Shown here piece by piece: positions 1 to 12,528 of a stretch of 64,000 nt of DNA; the first letter of the stretch is position 1; every line of letters begins with the position of its first letter. The notes under the pieces were generated by a model. It worked only from the letters and a program-made list of their open reading frames with translations, was not told where the DNA came from and ran no database searches. The stretch covers positions 145,875 through 209,874 of the forward strand of contig VCJN01000993.1 of assembly GCA_006384855.1 (NCBI GenBank), given 5' to 3'. Position numbers and translations under genes: made by a program. The DNA comes from Tetraselmis striata. Lineage: Eukaryota > Chlorophyta > Chlorodendrophyceae > Chlorodendrales > Chlorodendraceae.

Positions 1-397
1 TTTATTCACATATATATATATATAATATATCTATGTATATATAGAGCGGGTTAGATTGAGCGGAGACCTGGCAGGCGGCGGCTTCCGGATTCTACGTGGC
101 TGGTCTCTTAATGGCGCGCAGTCTTGGCATGCCCGCCAGTGCGGGTGAAACCTCCCGGCCTGATGCCTGTCGCGTCGTAGGCAGGCATCATTTGCGCTTA
201 CATATGCTAGGCTAATCCTACAGCGCACCAGCGCACCCGTAGCATCTCATCGTTTGTACTGCTGCACGGCACAGCCCCCGACAGGCAGCCCCGCGGTTGC
301 CTCCATGGCCCCTCCACCTTCCGGCGGAGGTGCTGCCTCACGTCACCGCAGGGCAGGGGGTCATGTACACGGTACCCAGGCTACCGCTCCGAGCGTG
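1..397. other. Downstream flank of channel gene
   Basis: No gene is supported here. Bases 10-45 are an AT dinucleotide-like stretch (TATATA). The rest is ordinary GC-rich sequence that should include the 3' untranslated region of the minus-strand channel gene ending at 398. I see no clear polyadenylation signal. Confidence 0.5.
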
Positions 398-3300
398 TTA
401 TTGTGCGGCTCCGCCCTCGTCATCGTCGCTGCTGCTGCTGCTCTCGTCCTCCACGAGGTCATCCAGCCCCGCGAGCGCCTCGGCGGCCATCGCCTCCAGG
501 CCTTCCGAGAGCTGCGTGCCGTGGCGCGAGCGCGGCTCGTGGTCGGGCGCCGCTCCCACTGTGGCAGCATTGGTCATGCGCGAGCCCGCTGCGGACAGCA
601 TTGCCCCGGGCAAGCGGGTCATGCGCCGCACCATGCTCATGAGAGTGCCTGAGGACTCTTGGTTGATGGAATTGGCGGACTTGTCTCCGCGCACCGAGGG
701 GGTTCTCGAGGCCCAGCCGCCAAAGAGGCCACCGCCCGCTGAGGCGTCGCCGCCCTTGGGCGTGGTGCCGCCCCCAAACACGGCAGTCATGCGGCGACCA
801 AGGCCGGCGAGGCCCGTCATGCGACGGCCAAGGCCAGCGAGGCCGCCGCCGCCGCCGCCCTGCGGGCGTGTGAAGCCCCACTCGGACAGCGCGCCCACAC
901 CGCGCGCGGGGTCGATCCCCCACGGCATGCCGTCCATCGAAAAGGACTGGACCTCGGCCACGAGGCTCGGCTTGGCCAGCATGAGCGCGCTGAAGGTGGG
1001 CAGCTCGCCGCAGCGCGCGGCGCGGATGGCCAGGCGGTTCCTGACCTTGTTGGAGCGCACCGTGGCGCGCCACTTGCGCTGGATGCGCATCACGATCATC
1101 GCGACGTTGAAGCTCATGAGGTCATCCTCCGGCGAGTCCTGGAACGCGTGGCTCACCATGCGCTCCAGCCCGTGCTTCAGGTTGCCCTCCGGGAATCTCC
1201 GTCTCGCTCACGCGCCGCACCAGCTCAAACGCCGTGCGCTGGAAGGGCACGCGCCCCGCCTCCAGCGGGATGTTGAGGTCCGACACGAAGCGCAGTAGCT
1301 CCGCGTTGGTGGTGGTGGGGCCCAGCCCCAGCGGCGGGCTGAGCCGCGTGAGCAGGTCATGCAGGTCGCGCGGCGTGATGGTGCTGCTGCCGTCGTCGTA
1401 CTCTGCCCACAGCTCGCGGAACTCGTCCAGCGCGGTCGGCATGATCTTCCACGACTCCTGCTCCTGCTGCTTCTCAAAGTTCTCGATGATGACGGCGGTG
1501 AAGAGGTTGAGCATGATGATGGACACAAAGCCGACAAAGCTGGAGAAGTACCACTGCGCCACGGGGGAGCCGCAGTCACCGACCTCGTTGGAGCACTCGG
1601 GCGGCGACACACTGCAGTCCTTCATGATGAGGTACCAGTCGTCATTGGTGGCCATGCGCAGCAGCACGTTGAGCGCGTGCCAGAAGCGCGAAAAGTTGGC
1701 GTTGTGGGTCAGCCCCTCGCCCAGGCGCACCTGCCCAAAGAGCAGCACGCCCACATACGCGTAGATGAAGAACAGCAGCATCAGGAGCGCGCCCACGTTC
1801 CAGAACGCCGGCAGCGACAAGATGAGCGTGCTGAACAGCGAGCGCACCCCCTGCAGGCAGCACAGCGACGCCGATATCGCCGCGCGTGAGGACAGTACTC
1901 AATGAGGCCACGAAACGTCAAGCACCGCGCTTTTTTTTTGGGGGGGGGGGGGGGGGGGTAGGGGCTTTATTTGGTTTCCGGTCTATTTTACTCATATTAT
2001 AATAACGCTTCATCATTTTCTTTACAACCTCAAACCCGTGGTATGATGGTATGGTTAAAGGGCATCACCCGGCGCTGCATGGAAACGAAATTTATCAATA
2101 CCCAAGTACATGAATACCAGAATAAAGATCATTATGGATCAGAATCAAGATACGCTTCTTGGGCCCATTCCATATTATGTCCAAGGCAGGATGGGCTGTT
2201 AGTGGGCAAGCACGTCAGGGAGCTGGACGGGGCGGCGCGCCTTGAGGCCCTTGACCAGCTTGATCATGCGCGAGATGCGTAGCAGGCGCAGCAGCTTCTG
2301 CACGCGGAAGACGCGCAGCACCTTGAGGAACTGCGACTCGAGGAAGGAGACGATGAGGTCAAACAGGCTGGCGATGACGACAAAGAGGTCAAACTTGTTC
2401 CAGCCGTTCTTCCAGTAGACGCGCCAGGTGAGGCCCAGGATCTTGATGACCATCTCAAAGACAAAGATGGCGGTGAAGATGTAGTTGGAGATGCGGCTCA
2501 CGTCTGCGCGCGGCGCCCCGCTCACGTCAGCCACCCCTTCGTGACGGCGGCGTCCGGAACCCGCGAAAACACCCCCGTGCCAAGAGCCCACGCAGCTGCT
2601 GCATACCGTAGTTACCAAGCTCCGGGCAAGCATACATATATACATACCGTACAATTTACTACGGTTCGTGGGGCCGAAAATGAATGAATGATTTTGCACC
2701 TTCCCGTCGATATATTCGCAATGTATTTGCGCTGTATTGTCACTTATTTCTCCATTTTAATACTTTTTTCCTTCCTCACGGGGTTAAAAATGTTATTTGT
2801 CCGCGGACTGTTTGTGTTTGTACGGTACATACGGAATGTACCTTGGCACACAGAGGCGGTTGAGAACGTCGGCTTGGATTCGGATACAAGCGCCCGGTAT
2901 CACGGATGTCCATATCCCTGTCTTGAGGCATTCCACCAATCCGTGTGGGCCGCACCTCACAATCTTTACATACATAATGTTGGTTTTTAAGGCCCCCTCC
3001 CCCCTTGCAAAAAGAGAACAACCGTATCTATAGTTTGGATGTCTATCAGAATAAACACACCACAAACATGGCACGAATTTTCTGACTTGACGCGTGTGCC
3101 AACGCGGTAATAAGAAAACTGCAAACAACGACCTGCCCTACCTGCAAGAGGTCAAATGTAGAGGAAACTATAGCGGAAGGATATGGCGAACATTCTCATA
3201 ATAGGTTGCGTGCAAGCCCAATCTGAGGCTTATAGTAAGGGTTCTTTAGCTATAGGTACGCCGGCACCCGTACTCTACAGCAATTTGCCATCCTTGTAGC

Positions 3301-6300
3301 CCACAAGCGCGATTAAACAGCACGGGCATGCCTGATTTCTGTAGTTCCTAGGACATCCTTGCTGCGGGGGGGGGGAGGGGGGGGGGGGGGGGAGGGGGGG
3401 GGGGGGACTCACCCTGAAATGTCTGGCTCATGTTGAAGTGCTCCACCGACATGAAGCCCACGTTGAGCACGATGATAAACGTCATGAAGTTGTCAAAGTT
3501 GGGGTGAAGCACAAAGTGGTGGCACCACGCGCGGAAGTGGCCCTTGGGGACGATGACCTTGTCCAGCGGGTGCAGGCGGAACACCATCTTGCTGAGCTCC
3601 GTCCACTCTTGCTGCCCGCTGGTGAGGAACGCGGAGCCCGCATGGCTGAGCAGGCGGATGCGGCTGAACTGGTAGAATACGACGCCGACGTAGAGGTTCA
3701 GGAGGCAGAAGGAGCAGACCATGATGAAAACGGCAAAGAAGATGAAGCCGCCTGAGTTGGCGCCCTGGATGGGCTGCAGATCCTTGCCGCGCACGCTCAT
3801 GGCCAGCTTGAGGGTGTCAGAGTAGCCGTCCAGCGTGACAGTGACAAAGAGCGTCATGAGCGCGTTGCCGAGATGGTCAAAGTTGAGGTAGTTGTTGACC
3901 CACTCAAGCGGCGCCCCGTCCGCGCCCAGCCCCGCGCAGTCCTCGCGCGTGTCGACTGCGATTCCGTCTATGGTGCGCGTCTGTGTGCAGTAGTAGAAGT
4001 CGCCGCCGAAGAGCTGCACGCCCAGGATGGCGAAGATGCCGAAGAAGAGCAGGACGATGATGGACACGTTGGCCATGCTCATGAGGCTCATGGTCACGCT
4101 CTTGAACACCAGCATCATGCCCTTGCTGCGGGTCAGCGTGCGCAGCGGCTTGGCAGCGCGCAGAACGCGCAGGCCCTTGATGAACTGCAGGTTCGACGCC
4201 ACGCTCTCCAGCGCCAGCAGCAGCACGCTTGTCACCACGATCGCAAAGTCGATGACGTTGGTCACGCGCCGCATGTACGGCATGAAGCCAAACGCCAGCA
4301 CCTTGAGAATCACCTCCACGCCAAAGGTCGCCGTCAGGATGATCTCCAGCACCTCCATCACCTGCCACCGCACAGTGCGGGGGTTCGCGTCATTCACAGT
4401 CGGACGAACATGTCCCCACAGCTGTGATAGAGTATATAAAGGGCAGGGAGGAGGGGTGGGGGAGCGATGTGGGTATGAGGGGAAAGGGGGAACAGGGGGG
4501 CTCTTGGCGCTGCAAGCCAGCCCAACAGGTATTCATTGGCTACAACGGTCCGACCCCCCCTTTCCAGCCAAACTGAACGACAAATCCTGGAGATAAACTC
4601 ACAAAACACTACTTTCTGATACATTCCTTGTCCGCTCGGTCGAGCGGGGGTCTCATGTCCAAGAGGTCCCAGGTTCAATTCCTGGTTGATGCATTAGCGC
4701 TTCGGTGTTCAAATGAGGCAATGGTCTAAGGGCTATGCCAGACCCGCGACTGCAGTTGGTGCAAGAGGTCATGTGCTGGGTGGGGCGGCTTCGGCCGATA
4801 ATGCGGGTCGAACTTTCCTTTAACTTTACAACTTTTTGACTTTATTTAGAAACTAAGAGCATTGTAAAGCCCGATCGTCAGAAGCGTCGAAATGTTAATG
4901 CATATTTTTAGATACGGCGGTAAATCTATTTATGTTAGTAATTAAGTAGTTTGCCCTAGTGGGTGAATAAGAAACATATAACACAAATGAGCATGAAATG
5001 CATTAACATGAACATGAACGAAATGCTACTTGTGTATTTTATTCGATCTTCCATTAATCCAATAACAATCGTGCTCAATCCTCAATATAAATGTAAGGAT
5101 TACGTGAGGTTTGTAATTGTACCTCTGTCGAATAAATAAAAAACCCTAGGCCCCACAAGTGGAAAGGGGTGCAGCAGCATCGGACAAGAACTGAATGGGG
5201 GCATGAAGCGGGTGGGACATGTCGCGCCGACAATCACCTGCGACTCTGTGGAGCCCTTGACGATGTCGGGGTGCTCGTAGATCATCGCCACGCAGCTGAC
5301 GACAATGAAGAAGAACATGATGTACTCAAACGGTTTGCAGGTGGCCAGCCAGTACACCCAGCGCCGCAGCGCGTTGTCCGGCCCGAAGACCATGAGCGCG
5401 CGCCCCTCCAGCGGCGGATAGTCTGCCTTGAGGCGAGCCTCCTCCTTTTCCTCCCTGGTCATATCCTCCTCCTCCTCTTTCTCCCCCATCAGCTCCGCAG
5501 CCTCGCGAATCTCCTGCTCCAGCTTGGAGTTGTGGTGGTGGTGGTGCTCGTGTTCCCCGCTGCGGCGAATCTCGCGGCTGGCGCGCAGCCGCTCGCGCTC
5601 CTCCTCCGGCAGCAGCGCCTCCTCGCTTCGGCGCCGCTCCCGCTCCTCGCTCTTGCGCCTGGCACGCGCCGCGCGCAGCCGCTCGCGCTCCTCCTCCGGC
5701 AGCAGCGCCTCCTCGCTTCGGCGCCGCTCCCGCTCCTCGCTCTTCCGCCTGGCACGCGCCGCGCGCAGCCGCTCGCGCTCCTCCTCCGGCAGCAGCGCCT
5801 CCTCGCTGTGCCGCTGCCCCCACGCTGCTCGGGGCATCTCCGCCCGCCCGCCTGGCTCCCGCATGTCGCTGGGCCAAGCGGGTAGCAGCTCGTCCTCGAT
5901 GCTCTCCGCCACTGCCTGCGCCGGGTGAGTCTTTGGCAAGAACGAAGAGCCTCCCCCATCACCGCCGTGCAGCGCCCAGCCATAGGGGTAGTCGTTCATC
6001 GGCAGACCATCTTCGCGGCCCTCCCCAACAGGGCCTGGCTGCCCGCCAGCGCGCCCCCACGGAAGGTGGTTTGTCTCATGCTGGGCAGCTGGATTTGGCA
6101 CTCCACCAGTGGTTGACGAGCCGGCAAAGTGGTCCTCCAGCGTGAGTATTTCTGCGCCGCTGTCGGTCACCCTCAGCGGAGCGACTGCGGACGAGCCATC
6201 TCCCCCATCTTCGGAGCCATCGAGGCTGCGGCGCCAGACCTCCACCTTTGTCGGTGCGTTGCCAGCCCACGGCAAAGCCGGGGCAGTCATGGGAGCGCTG

Positions 6301-8765
6301 CCCGTCTCATGGGATTCCTCCAACGCCGACACCTGCGTGACGCGCGTCGGCTGGTCCGGGTCCAAGTCTTCATCCTCGTCAAACTCGCTGTCGCTCTCGG
6401 AGGAGCTGCCATCCATCGCCTCCTGGATCTGCAGCGTGGGGAAAATATGCCCTGGGCATTTAGCAGCTGCGCAACAAGGGCGCCGCGCCACCAGCACCAG
6501 ACACACCCCGCAATCGTCTGCGTGATGCAGACTGCCGCCAGGTGCAGTGCAAGCGAAGTGGCGCTGACATGCGGGGACACTATGTTGAACATGAGGACAC
6601 GCGGGATGGCGAGCAGCCTGGACCGACAGGGGCTGCGCCATGGCGTACCTCCTTCACGGCGTCCATGTCGTACTTGCTCTCAAACGCCTCCAGCGTGACG
6701 GCAAGGAAGAGCGTGAGGAAGATGTATTTGCCCACCACAATCCAGGCAATGAAAAACAGGATGGTGCTGTAGCTTGTCTCGCGGATGTAGCTGTACGCAA
6801 TCAGGTCCCAGTCCTCCAGCGTCAGGACCTACCCCGCAGCCAAGCCACACCGCAATACACGGCACAACGCAGCCAACAGTCAGCAAAAGTGTAACACACG
6901 CGAGACGTCGCCCAGGGCGATGGCGATGGCAATGCCCTACAGCAGCATCAGGTACGGGTAAGATAACGCTGTGGCGGCGGAGGCGCACCTGAAAGACGAG
7001 GACGCAGGAGTCCAGAAACGTGTGGAAGTTGGGGTAGCCGATGTCCGGCGTGTACTGGCCGTACATATGCAGCCCCATGATGGAGAACACGACATTGAAG
7101 AGCAGCGTCAGCAGGCCGATGGACACAAAGGAGCTCATGCTGTTGATGAGCACCTCGCCGATCTTGCGGAGCGAGTCAAGGTAGCGGAACATCTTGAAGA
7201 CGCGCAGGACGCGGAAGGACTTGAGCACGCGCAGCGTCTTGAGGCTGCGCAGCCCGGACAATGAGCTCTGCTGTCCGCTCACGAGGATGATCTCCACTTG
7301 GCTGATAATCACGACGATGAGGTCGAAGATGTTGAAGCCGTCGGCAAAATAGTTCCCCAGCCCAAGGCCCATCAGCTGCAGCGGCACATCCTTGCCGGTC
7401 AGTGCGGAGCTTGTGGCAGGGCAATGCTAAGTGTTGTTACCCGGGACCGTACTGGCACCAGTAAAAACACGCGCAGAATCTCTACGGCGGCCTTTCAACG
7501 ACAGATTGTTTGGGTAACAATCCAGTTACGGAAAGCCCTGGGTAGGCGACGCTCCGTTATTGAAGTCAGCAACGCCGCATGTTACAGTGCCCAGGCTTTG
7601 CGACTACTGAAGCCCGCAGTGTGGACAAATCAGACAAGGAGGTGTGTATGGGCATATCACTAATGCCATGCGCCGAGCTGCTGCAAGTCGGTGACTGCCA
7701 GGGGCAGGCCGCACCTTGAGCAAAACCTCCAGCGTGAAGAGCTGGGTGAGTACAAGGTTGGTCATGTTGAGGAACTCGCTGAGGCCGGCAGGCATGCCGT
7801 CGTACTCTATGGCCAGCAGGATGGTGTTGACGAGAATGAGAAACAGAAAAAAGTTGTTGAAGTACTTCAGATCCACAAACCATCGCAGCCGCCGCTGTAT
7901 GTGCTTCCAGCAGTACTTTGGCATCCCATACCAGTTCTGTCAGAGTGCGGGAATGAGGTTGGCGGGGGCGAGGGGGGGGGGGGGGGGGGTCGGGGGCATC
8001 TTACAGTGAGAAAATATGAGCAGGAAGTTGTAGGAGACATTTTTGGCATGACAGTCGCCGTGCTGGAAGCAGAAAGCAAGAAGCAAACGCATGGCATGGC
8101 ATGGCATGGCATGCAGGGAGGACCAACCTGTGGACGCTTGAGGGGCCGCAGGCGGACGCTGTACGCTGCGTAGCTCATCCCTCCAGGGCCGAGTCCCGAT
8201 GCTGAAGGTGCTTTGCTGCCACGGCCTCGAGACCGACGGCTACCCTCATCCAGGTCAAGGAGCATATCCTCCTCGGAGGGCATGCGGCTAAAGCGGCTCT
8301 TCACTACGTGAAAGGAGGAGCGGACCGAGTGCACGAGGCGGAACGCAGTGTTGCGGTGCTTGAGCGGAAGCGCCTCCTCCTCCTCCTCGTCGCTGGCAAA
8401 CAGTCCCTGCGCCTTGCCAAACTTGGTCTTGAGTACCGCGAGGAAGAGGTTGATGATGTAGTAGGTTCCCAGCAGCACAATGACCAGATAGAACAGCACA
8501 CTGAGGCCGCCGCTGGAGTCCATTGTGCGGTACAGGATGTAGCTCCAGTTGGACAGTGTCGTGACCTGGAAGACCGTCAACATGGAGGTGCCGATGTTGT
8601 CGTAGCCTGCGAGGTTGATCTGCACGCGAGTGGCAGCAGCAGCGGTTCCAGAATTCTGTTGGTGCGCCATGTATTGCGACAGTGCTTTTGCTCTGTCCCC
8701 ACTCGTCCGCCCCAAAGGAATTTGCGCGCACGCACGCACACGCACACGGACGCAGACACACACAC

Positions 8766-8802
<37 letters not shown>

Positions 8803-11800
8803 CGCGTGCTGTGGCATGGACTCGGACTCATCCAGTCCCATTTCCATCTAGATGCTCAGGCGGCACGCACCTGGGTCCCTTCCTGTGTGTAGGTGCAGGA
8901 GTAGTTGTACTCGGTGTCGGTCGGGCACTGCCGGGTGCCACAGCCAACGGAGTCCGCAATCGAGGGACCCTCCTCGATGTAGCCGGTGTCAGCCTGCAAC
9001 AGAGTGACATCAGGCGAGCGTCCTTGGGTTGGGCTGTCGCACAGGCGGCAGCGCGCCACATGTTTGCGGCACAGGGTGGGCACTCACATCGATGCATGCG
9101 TAGTGGTAGACCTCTCCGAAGACCTGCACACCCGCAATGCCAAACAGGAAAAGGAAGAAGACAAGCATGGTCGCCACGCTGGCCAACAGCGGGATGGCCT
9201 CCATGAAGCAGACCACCACTGACCGCAGGCTCTTGAAGCGCGTAATGGTGCGCAGCGGGCGGAGCGCGCGGATGGCGCGCAGTGCGCGGAAGCTGTCCGC
9301 ACCACCGCCAGTGGTGGGCAGAAACTGTGTGTAGCCCACGCTCACCATGGCGGCGTCGAAGAAGTTCCAGGGGAAGGACAGAAACCTCTGTGGGTCAGAG
9401 GGCCAGGGCGCAAGCTCGGATCACCTTGTTTAAGAGTACCATTTGGGAGCTACAAACACACTAGCGGGGCCGCAAAGTGTGCTCATGGGTCGGTTTTGGT
9501 AGTGGGGGAGGGGGCGGGTTGGGGGGGCACATGGTGTTCCAAGGGCTTGCGGGTTGCAAAGCGGGCAGGCACTGACCATGACGCCGCCAACGGCAATGAT
9601 GCGGAGGATGACCTCAACGGTGAAGCACGCGTTGAGCCCGAGCTCCACGGTGTTGAGGGTCTGGTTCCAGGGAGAGTCCTCCCCTTGTTGCGGCTTGAGC
9701 ATGGACAGGCTGATGCAGTTGCCAAAGATCAGCAGGATAACCAACAGCTCAAAGTCTGGCGAGGAGATGATGCGGACCGAGAGGAAGCGGATCTTGCCCG
9801 TCCATTTCTTGGTGTTGATCTGCCTCAGCACCGCCGCCATAGGGTGGTCACTATCTACGACGAAGAGACCGCGCTCAGATGACCCAGGAGAAGCCACACC
9901 CTCCACCCGTGGTGATCCCATGTCCGCGGCATCCGCAAAGCCGATCTTTTTCCCGGCAGGGGGACCTGTAGCGGCTGAGGGAGAATCTCTGGCTGACGCG
10001 TCACCGTTGATCATCCTGGAAGCAGTATTCCCGTCATTCCAGTCAGACGACACCCCAATCCTCTGGGCAACAAACATCCTGACTTCCCCACATCAGCGTT
10101 CTGGCATGGCAGCCCCCACCCCTGCCATTCACGCAGCCACACCCACACACCTGCTGATCTGGCCAGGCATGATCATTTCCTCGTCCGAGTCTGAGTCGTC
10201 TCCCAGCTCCGCGAGCGCTATTTTGGCCGCCGACTCCGCCTGCCGCGCCGACTCCGGGTTCGCGCCCACAGTCATGCGGCTGATGAGGCGCTTCCCGGCG
10301 TTGATGACGGAGAAGTCCTCGCCGCCCATCATCTGCGCCTGCATCTCCAGCCCGTAGTCCATGCGGCGGTTCAGGCGCGCGCGCAGCTCCTTTCTCTCTC
10401 GCTCCCTCTGCTGCGCCATGGTCTCGATCTTCTCCCCCCGTGCCAGCATTTCCACCCCACGGTTGATGACGTCCGTCTCGCCGGAACGGCGCATCTGCAT
10501 GGAGACACGCCCCCTCGCTTTCTTCCAAAGGTTCTTGCCACTGAGGAGGACCCACAGCATGTGCGGCACAGTCAGCGGCGCCTGCACGGCCTCAGCATGT
10601 GGCATTCACGTGTATGGATGGACCCGCGACAACGCAACACCATGCTGGCGTGTCATCATTTCCACCTCCGTGAGTGCTCTCATCGAACCTCAGTCTCCCC
10701 CAATTTTCCTTTCCAGCCCCCCCCCCCCCCCCCTCCTCCGGCGCTGTGTCCTGGCATTCAGTGAGCTTACGTGGCTGAGCCGTGTTCGTCCTGCGAAACG
10801 CGTAGACTTGTCGGCTCGCTTTGAGATGGCACCACTTTGTGTTCGTCAATCTTGGGGTTGACGGCGCCAAGCACCTGGTTCCAGTTCTTCATTGCGCTGC
10901 AGATGGCGCCCACAAAGCATTAGCGGCCCATGACACCCCCCCCTCCCCCCGCCGCACCCTGGCCTATGAAAGCTCCTCCATCCCCCTCACTCGTACATTG
11001 AACCTGCAACAGGGCCAGGCGGCAAGGACATACCTCATTTTGTGTATTTTCGCTGCCAGTGCCGGGGTACTGGAAGATGGGGCACTAGCAGCGGGATCAG
11101 CCTGCCCGTTGTCGAAGGCAAGCTTCTTGGCACTCTTCCGTCGCTCGATTGGCCCCATTCGCCTCGTCTGGCAGCTCAGCATACTTGGCTCTTGAGTGCT
11201 GACGCTGATGGCGCGCTCGATCAGGAAAGGGTTGTTCATCAAATGGCTCATGGAGCTGTCGCCAACACTCATGGAGCTGGAATAGCTGGAATTCTCCCGC
11301 TGGCCGCTGCTCTGCAATCTTCTCTGCGCCTGACGGCTGCTCTCTGCTTCCAGCTCTGGGCCCTTGTTGGCACGCTGGGCCTGGCGGGGCTTGTCCTTCG
11401 CAGATGGCTGGGCCGCAGGCTTGGCGACGGAGGATCCAAAGCCCGGCTTCGTACCCCGCTTGGCCGCCAGCTTGCCGGTGAACGAGCCAGGGCCCAGGCC
11501 GCTGTTTTGCAGGGCCTCCAGACTCTGTCGCCGCTTCTGCCGCTCCTCTGCATGCGGCGTCATCATTCGCTCGCGGTGGGGAGGCGCCCCAGGGCGCTCT
11601 GTGATGCTCTGCAACGCGGTGCGCTCCGGGGGGGATGGCACGTTGCCCCATGGATTATTGGCAGCGCGGAAGCCCTTCACCGGGGTCATCACGCGCTCAG
11701 GGCCAGCCGGCTCTCGCGGCACGAGCCCATCAACCCCTGCCCAGCCACGCGTTATGTCGGTGGATTTGACTGCATCCAGCGGCTGCTCAGGGGCCATGCT

Positions 11801-12528
11801 GTCCATGCCCCATGGCTCCTCCCGCGGATCCAGCACCTGCCCAGGCGGAGTTGCAGGCGGAGGCTGGCCCCTGGCAAAATGGGTGGGGGCTGAATGTCCA
11901 GGGGGGGGGGGGGGGGGGGTGAGCACCCCTGGTGACAAAAGAAAAGGGGGATAAAATGCTCACATGGGGTGGTTGAAAACATCAGGCACATTCTGGCTGC
12001 CAGCAAAATTCAGATAGCCATGGCGATGGAAACACCCCCCCCCCTCCCCCCCCTTCCCACACACACACACACACCCCAGAAATACACACATAGAACCAAC
12101 ACCATCGTAGAAAGGATGAGGATACCCCCCCCCCCCCCCCCCTGCGGGTACACACTCACCCAGTCACTGACTCTCTTTCACAGTCACACACGTGGAGGAA
12201 TCAGAGCAAGGTAGGAGACCAGGGCTATTGAAAATCTTGATGCCTATATCGTGATGGTTTTTCATTGGTTGTCGCAGGAAGGGGCGAGCGGCTGCAATGC
12301 CCCCCCCCCCCCCCCTACCTCATGCCTTGGCATGCCGCTCGCGCAGTACCGGCATGTGCGATACGCCGCCCCCCTCGGCCGGCAGCGAGAATCCGCAGAG
12401 AGGGGCACCGCACCGGTGGGCGCAGATGTCCCCAAGATACCGCGCACATCCTTCGCGAATCCCTCCACGCGCGTATCCCCGTCGTCGGAGTCGGTCGGCG
12501 GCACAAACGGCTGTACCTCCTCCGCCAT
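398..12528 (-). CDS. Four-domain voltage-gated calcium channel alpha-1-like subunit, 15 exons
   Basis: Pore-forming cation channel of the Cav family, expected in a membrane. Exons (5'-3'): 12528-12414, 11889-11034, 10896-10771, 10540-10151, 10078-9577, 9387-9088, 8993-8871, 8619-8128, 7936-7715, 7375-6989, 6828-6649, 6428-5238, 4421-3413, 2503-2241, 1850-398, giving about 2535 aa. The start ATG follows an in-frame stop. About 550 residues of polar N-terminus precede domain I. All four S4 helices keep regular Arg/Lys spacing (for example RALRAIRALRPLR and KVLRVFRVQKLLRLLR). Pore motifs are TTLSNW (I), TLEDW (II), TLDGY (III) and TNDDW (IV). After domain IV come the Cav-specific stretch LDEFRELWAEYD, SPPLGLG and an IQ-like motif IQRKWRATVR. 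The domain I-II linker is acidic and the II-III linker carries a 30-residue repeat. Two oddities: the intron after 2241 needs a GC donor, and one extra base near 1190 breaks the frame. NALCN or Cch1 relatives are less likely given SPPLGLG. No beta subunit is seen nearby. Confidence 0.93.
3366..3406. repeat. G/C homopolymer beside a splice donor (channel intron 13)
   Basis: A near-pure G run on the plus strand, interrupted by two A. It is a C run on the gene strand and starts directly after the donor GTGAGT at 3412-3407. The same kind of tract lies in channel introns at 1940-1958, 7972-7989, 10717-10733, 11901-11919, 12125-12142 and 12300-12315. Confidence 0.9.
4631..4692 (+). ncRNA. tRNA-like Pol III box sequence inside channel intron 12
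   Basis: The stretch ends with a perfect T-arm (CCAGG, loop TTCAATT, CCTGG), which includes the B-box-like GGTTCAATTCC at 4672-4682. An A-box-like segment with a GCTC/GAGC stem lies at 4633-4644. I cannot pair the final TTGATGC with an upstream acceptor strand, and the anticodon arm is weak (CTC/GAG). This is more likely a tRNA-derived SINE or tRNA fossil than a working tRNA gene. It is antisense to the host gene in an AT-richer intron of 816 bp. Confidence 0.45.
5578..5813 (-). repeat. Three in-frame 90-bp repeats in channel exon 12
   Basis: A 90-bp unit occurs three times head to tail with starts near 5584, 5674 and 5764. It encodes a 30-residue unit built on SEEALLPEEERERLRAARA plus an Arg/Glu tail. 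The highly charged pattern suggests a single long helix or coiled coil in the cytoplasmic linker between channel domains II and III. A run of six histidines follows at the domain III side. The copies are nearly identical, so the expansion is recent. Confidence 0.9.
8737..8800. repeat. CA microsatellite in channel intron 7
   Basis: An imperfect, then perfect, CA-dinucleotide run with a few CG and GGA interruptions at its start. It lies inside the intron at 8620-8870. Its apparent reading frames (poly Val-Cys or Thr-His) are artefacts. Confidence 0.9.

Noticed and set aside
297-1298. Long plus-strand open frame of 333 codons
   Set aside because: It is antisense to the channel C-terminal exon, Pro/Arg/Ser-rich as expected from GC-rich antisense, and has no motif.
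5169-5885. Plus-strand open frame with Leu/Arg-rich repeats
   Set aside because: It is the reverse strand of the 90-bp repeats in channel exon 12; the repeats keep several frames open.
8682-8892. Thr/His or Val/Cys-rich small proteins
   Set aside because: Translation artefacts of the CA microsatellite in an intron.
10561-10605. N-terminal extension of channel exon 4 (APLTVPHMLWVLL)
   Set aside because: The phase left by exon 3 fits only the later acceptor before GKNLWKK at 10540; the earlier one gives a stop codon.
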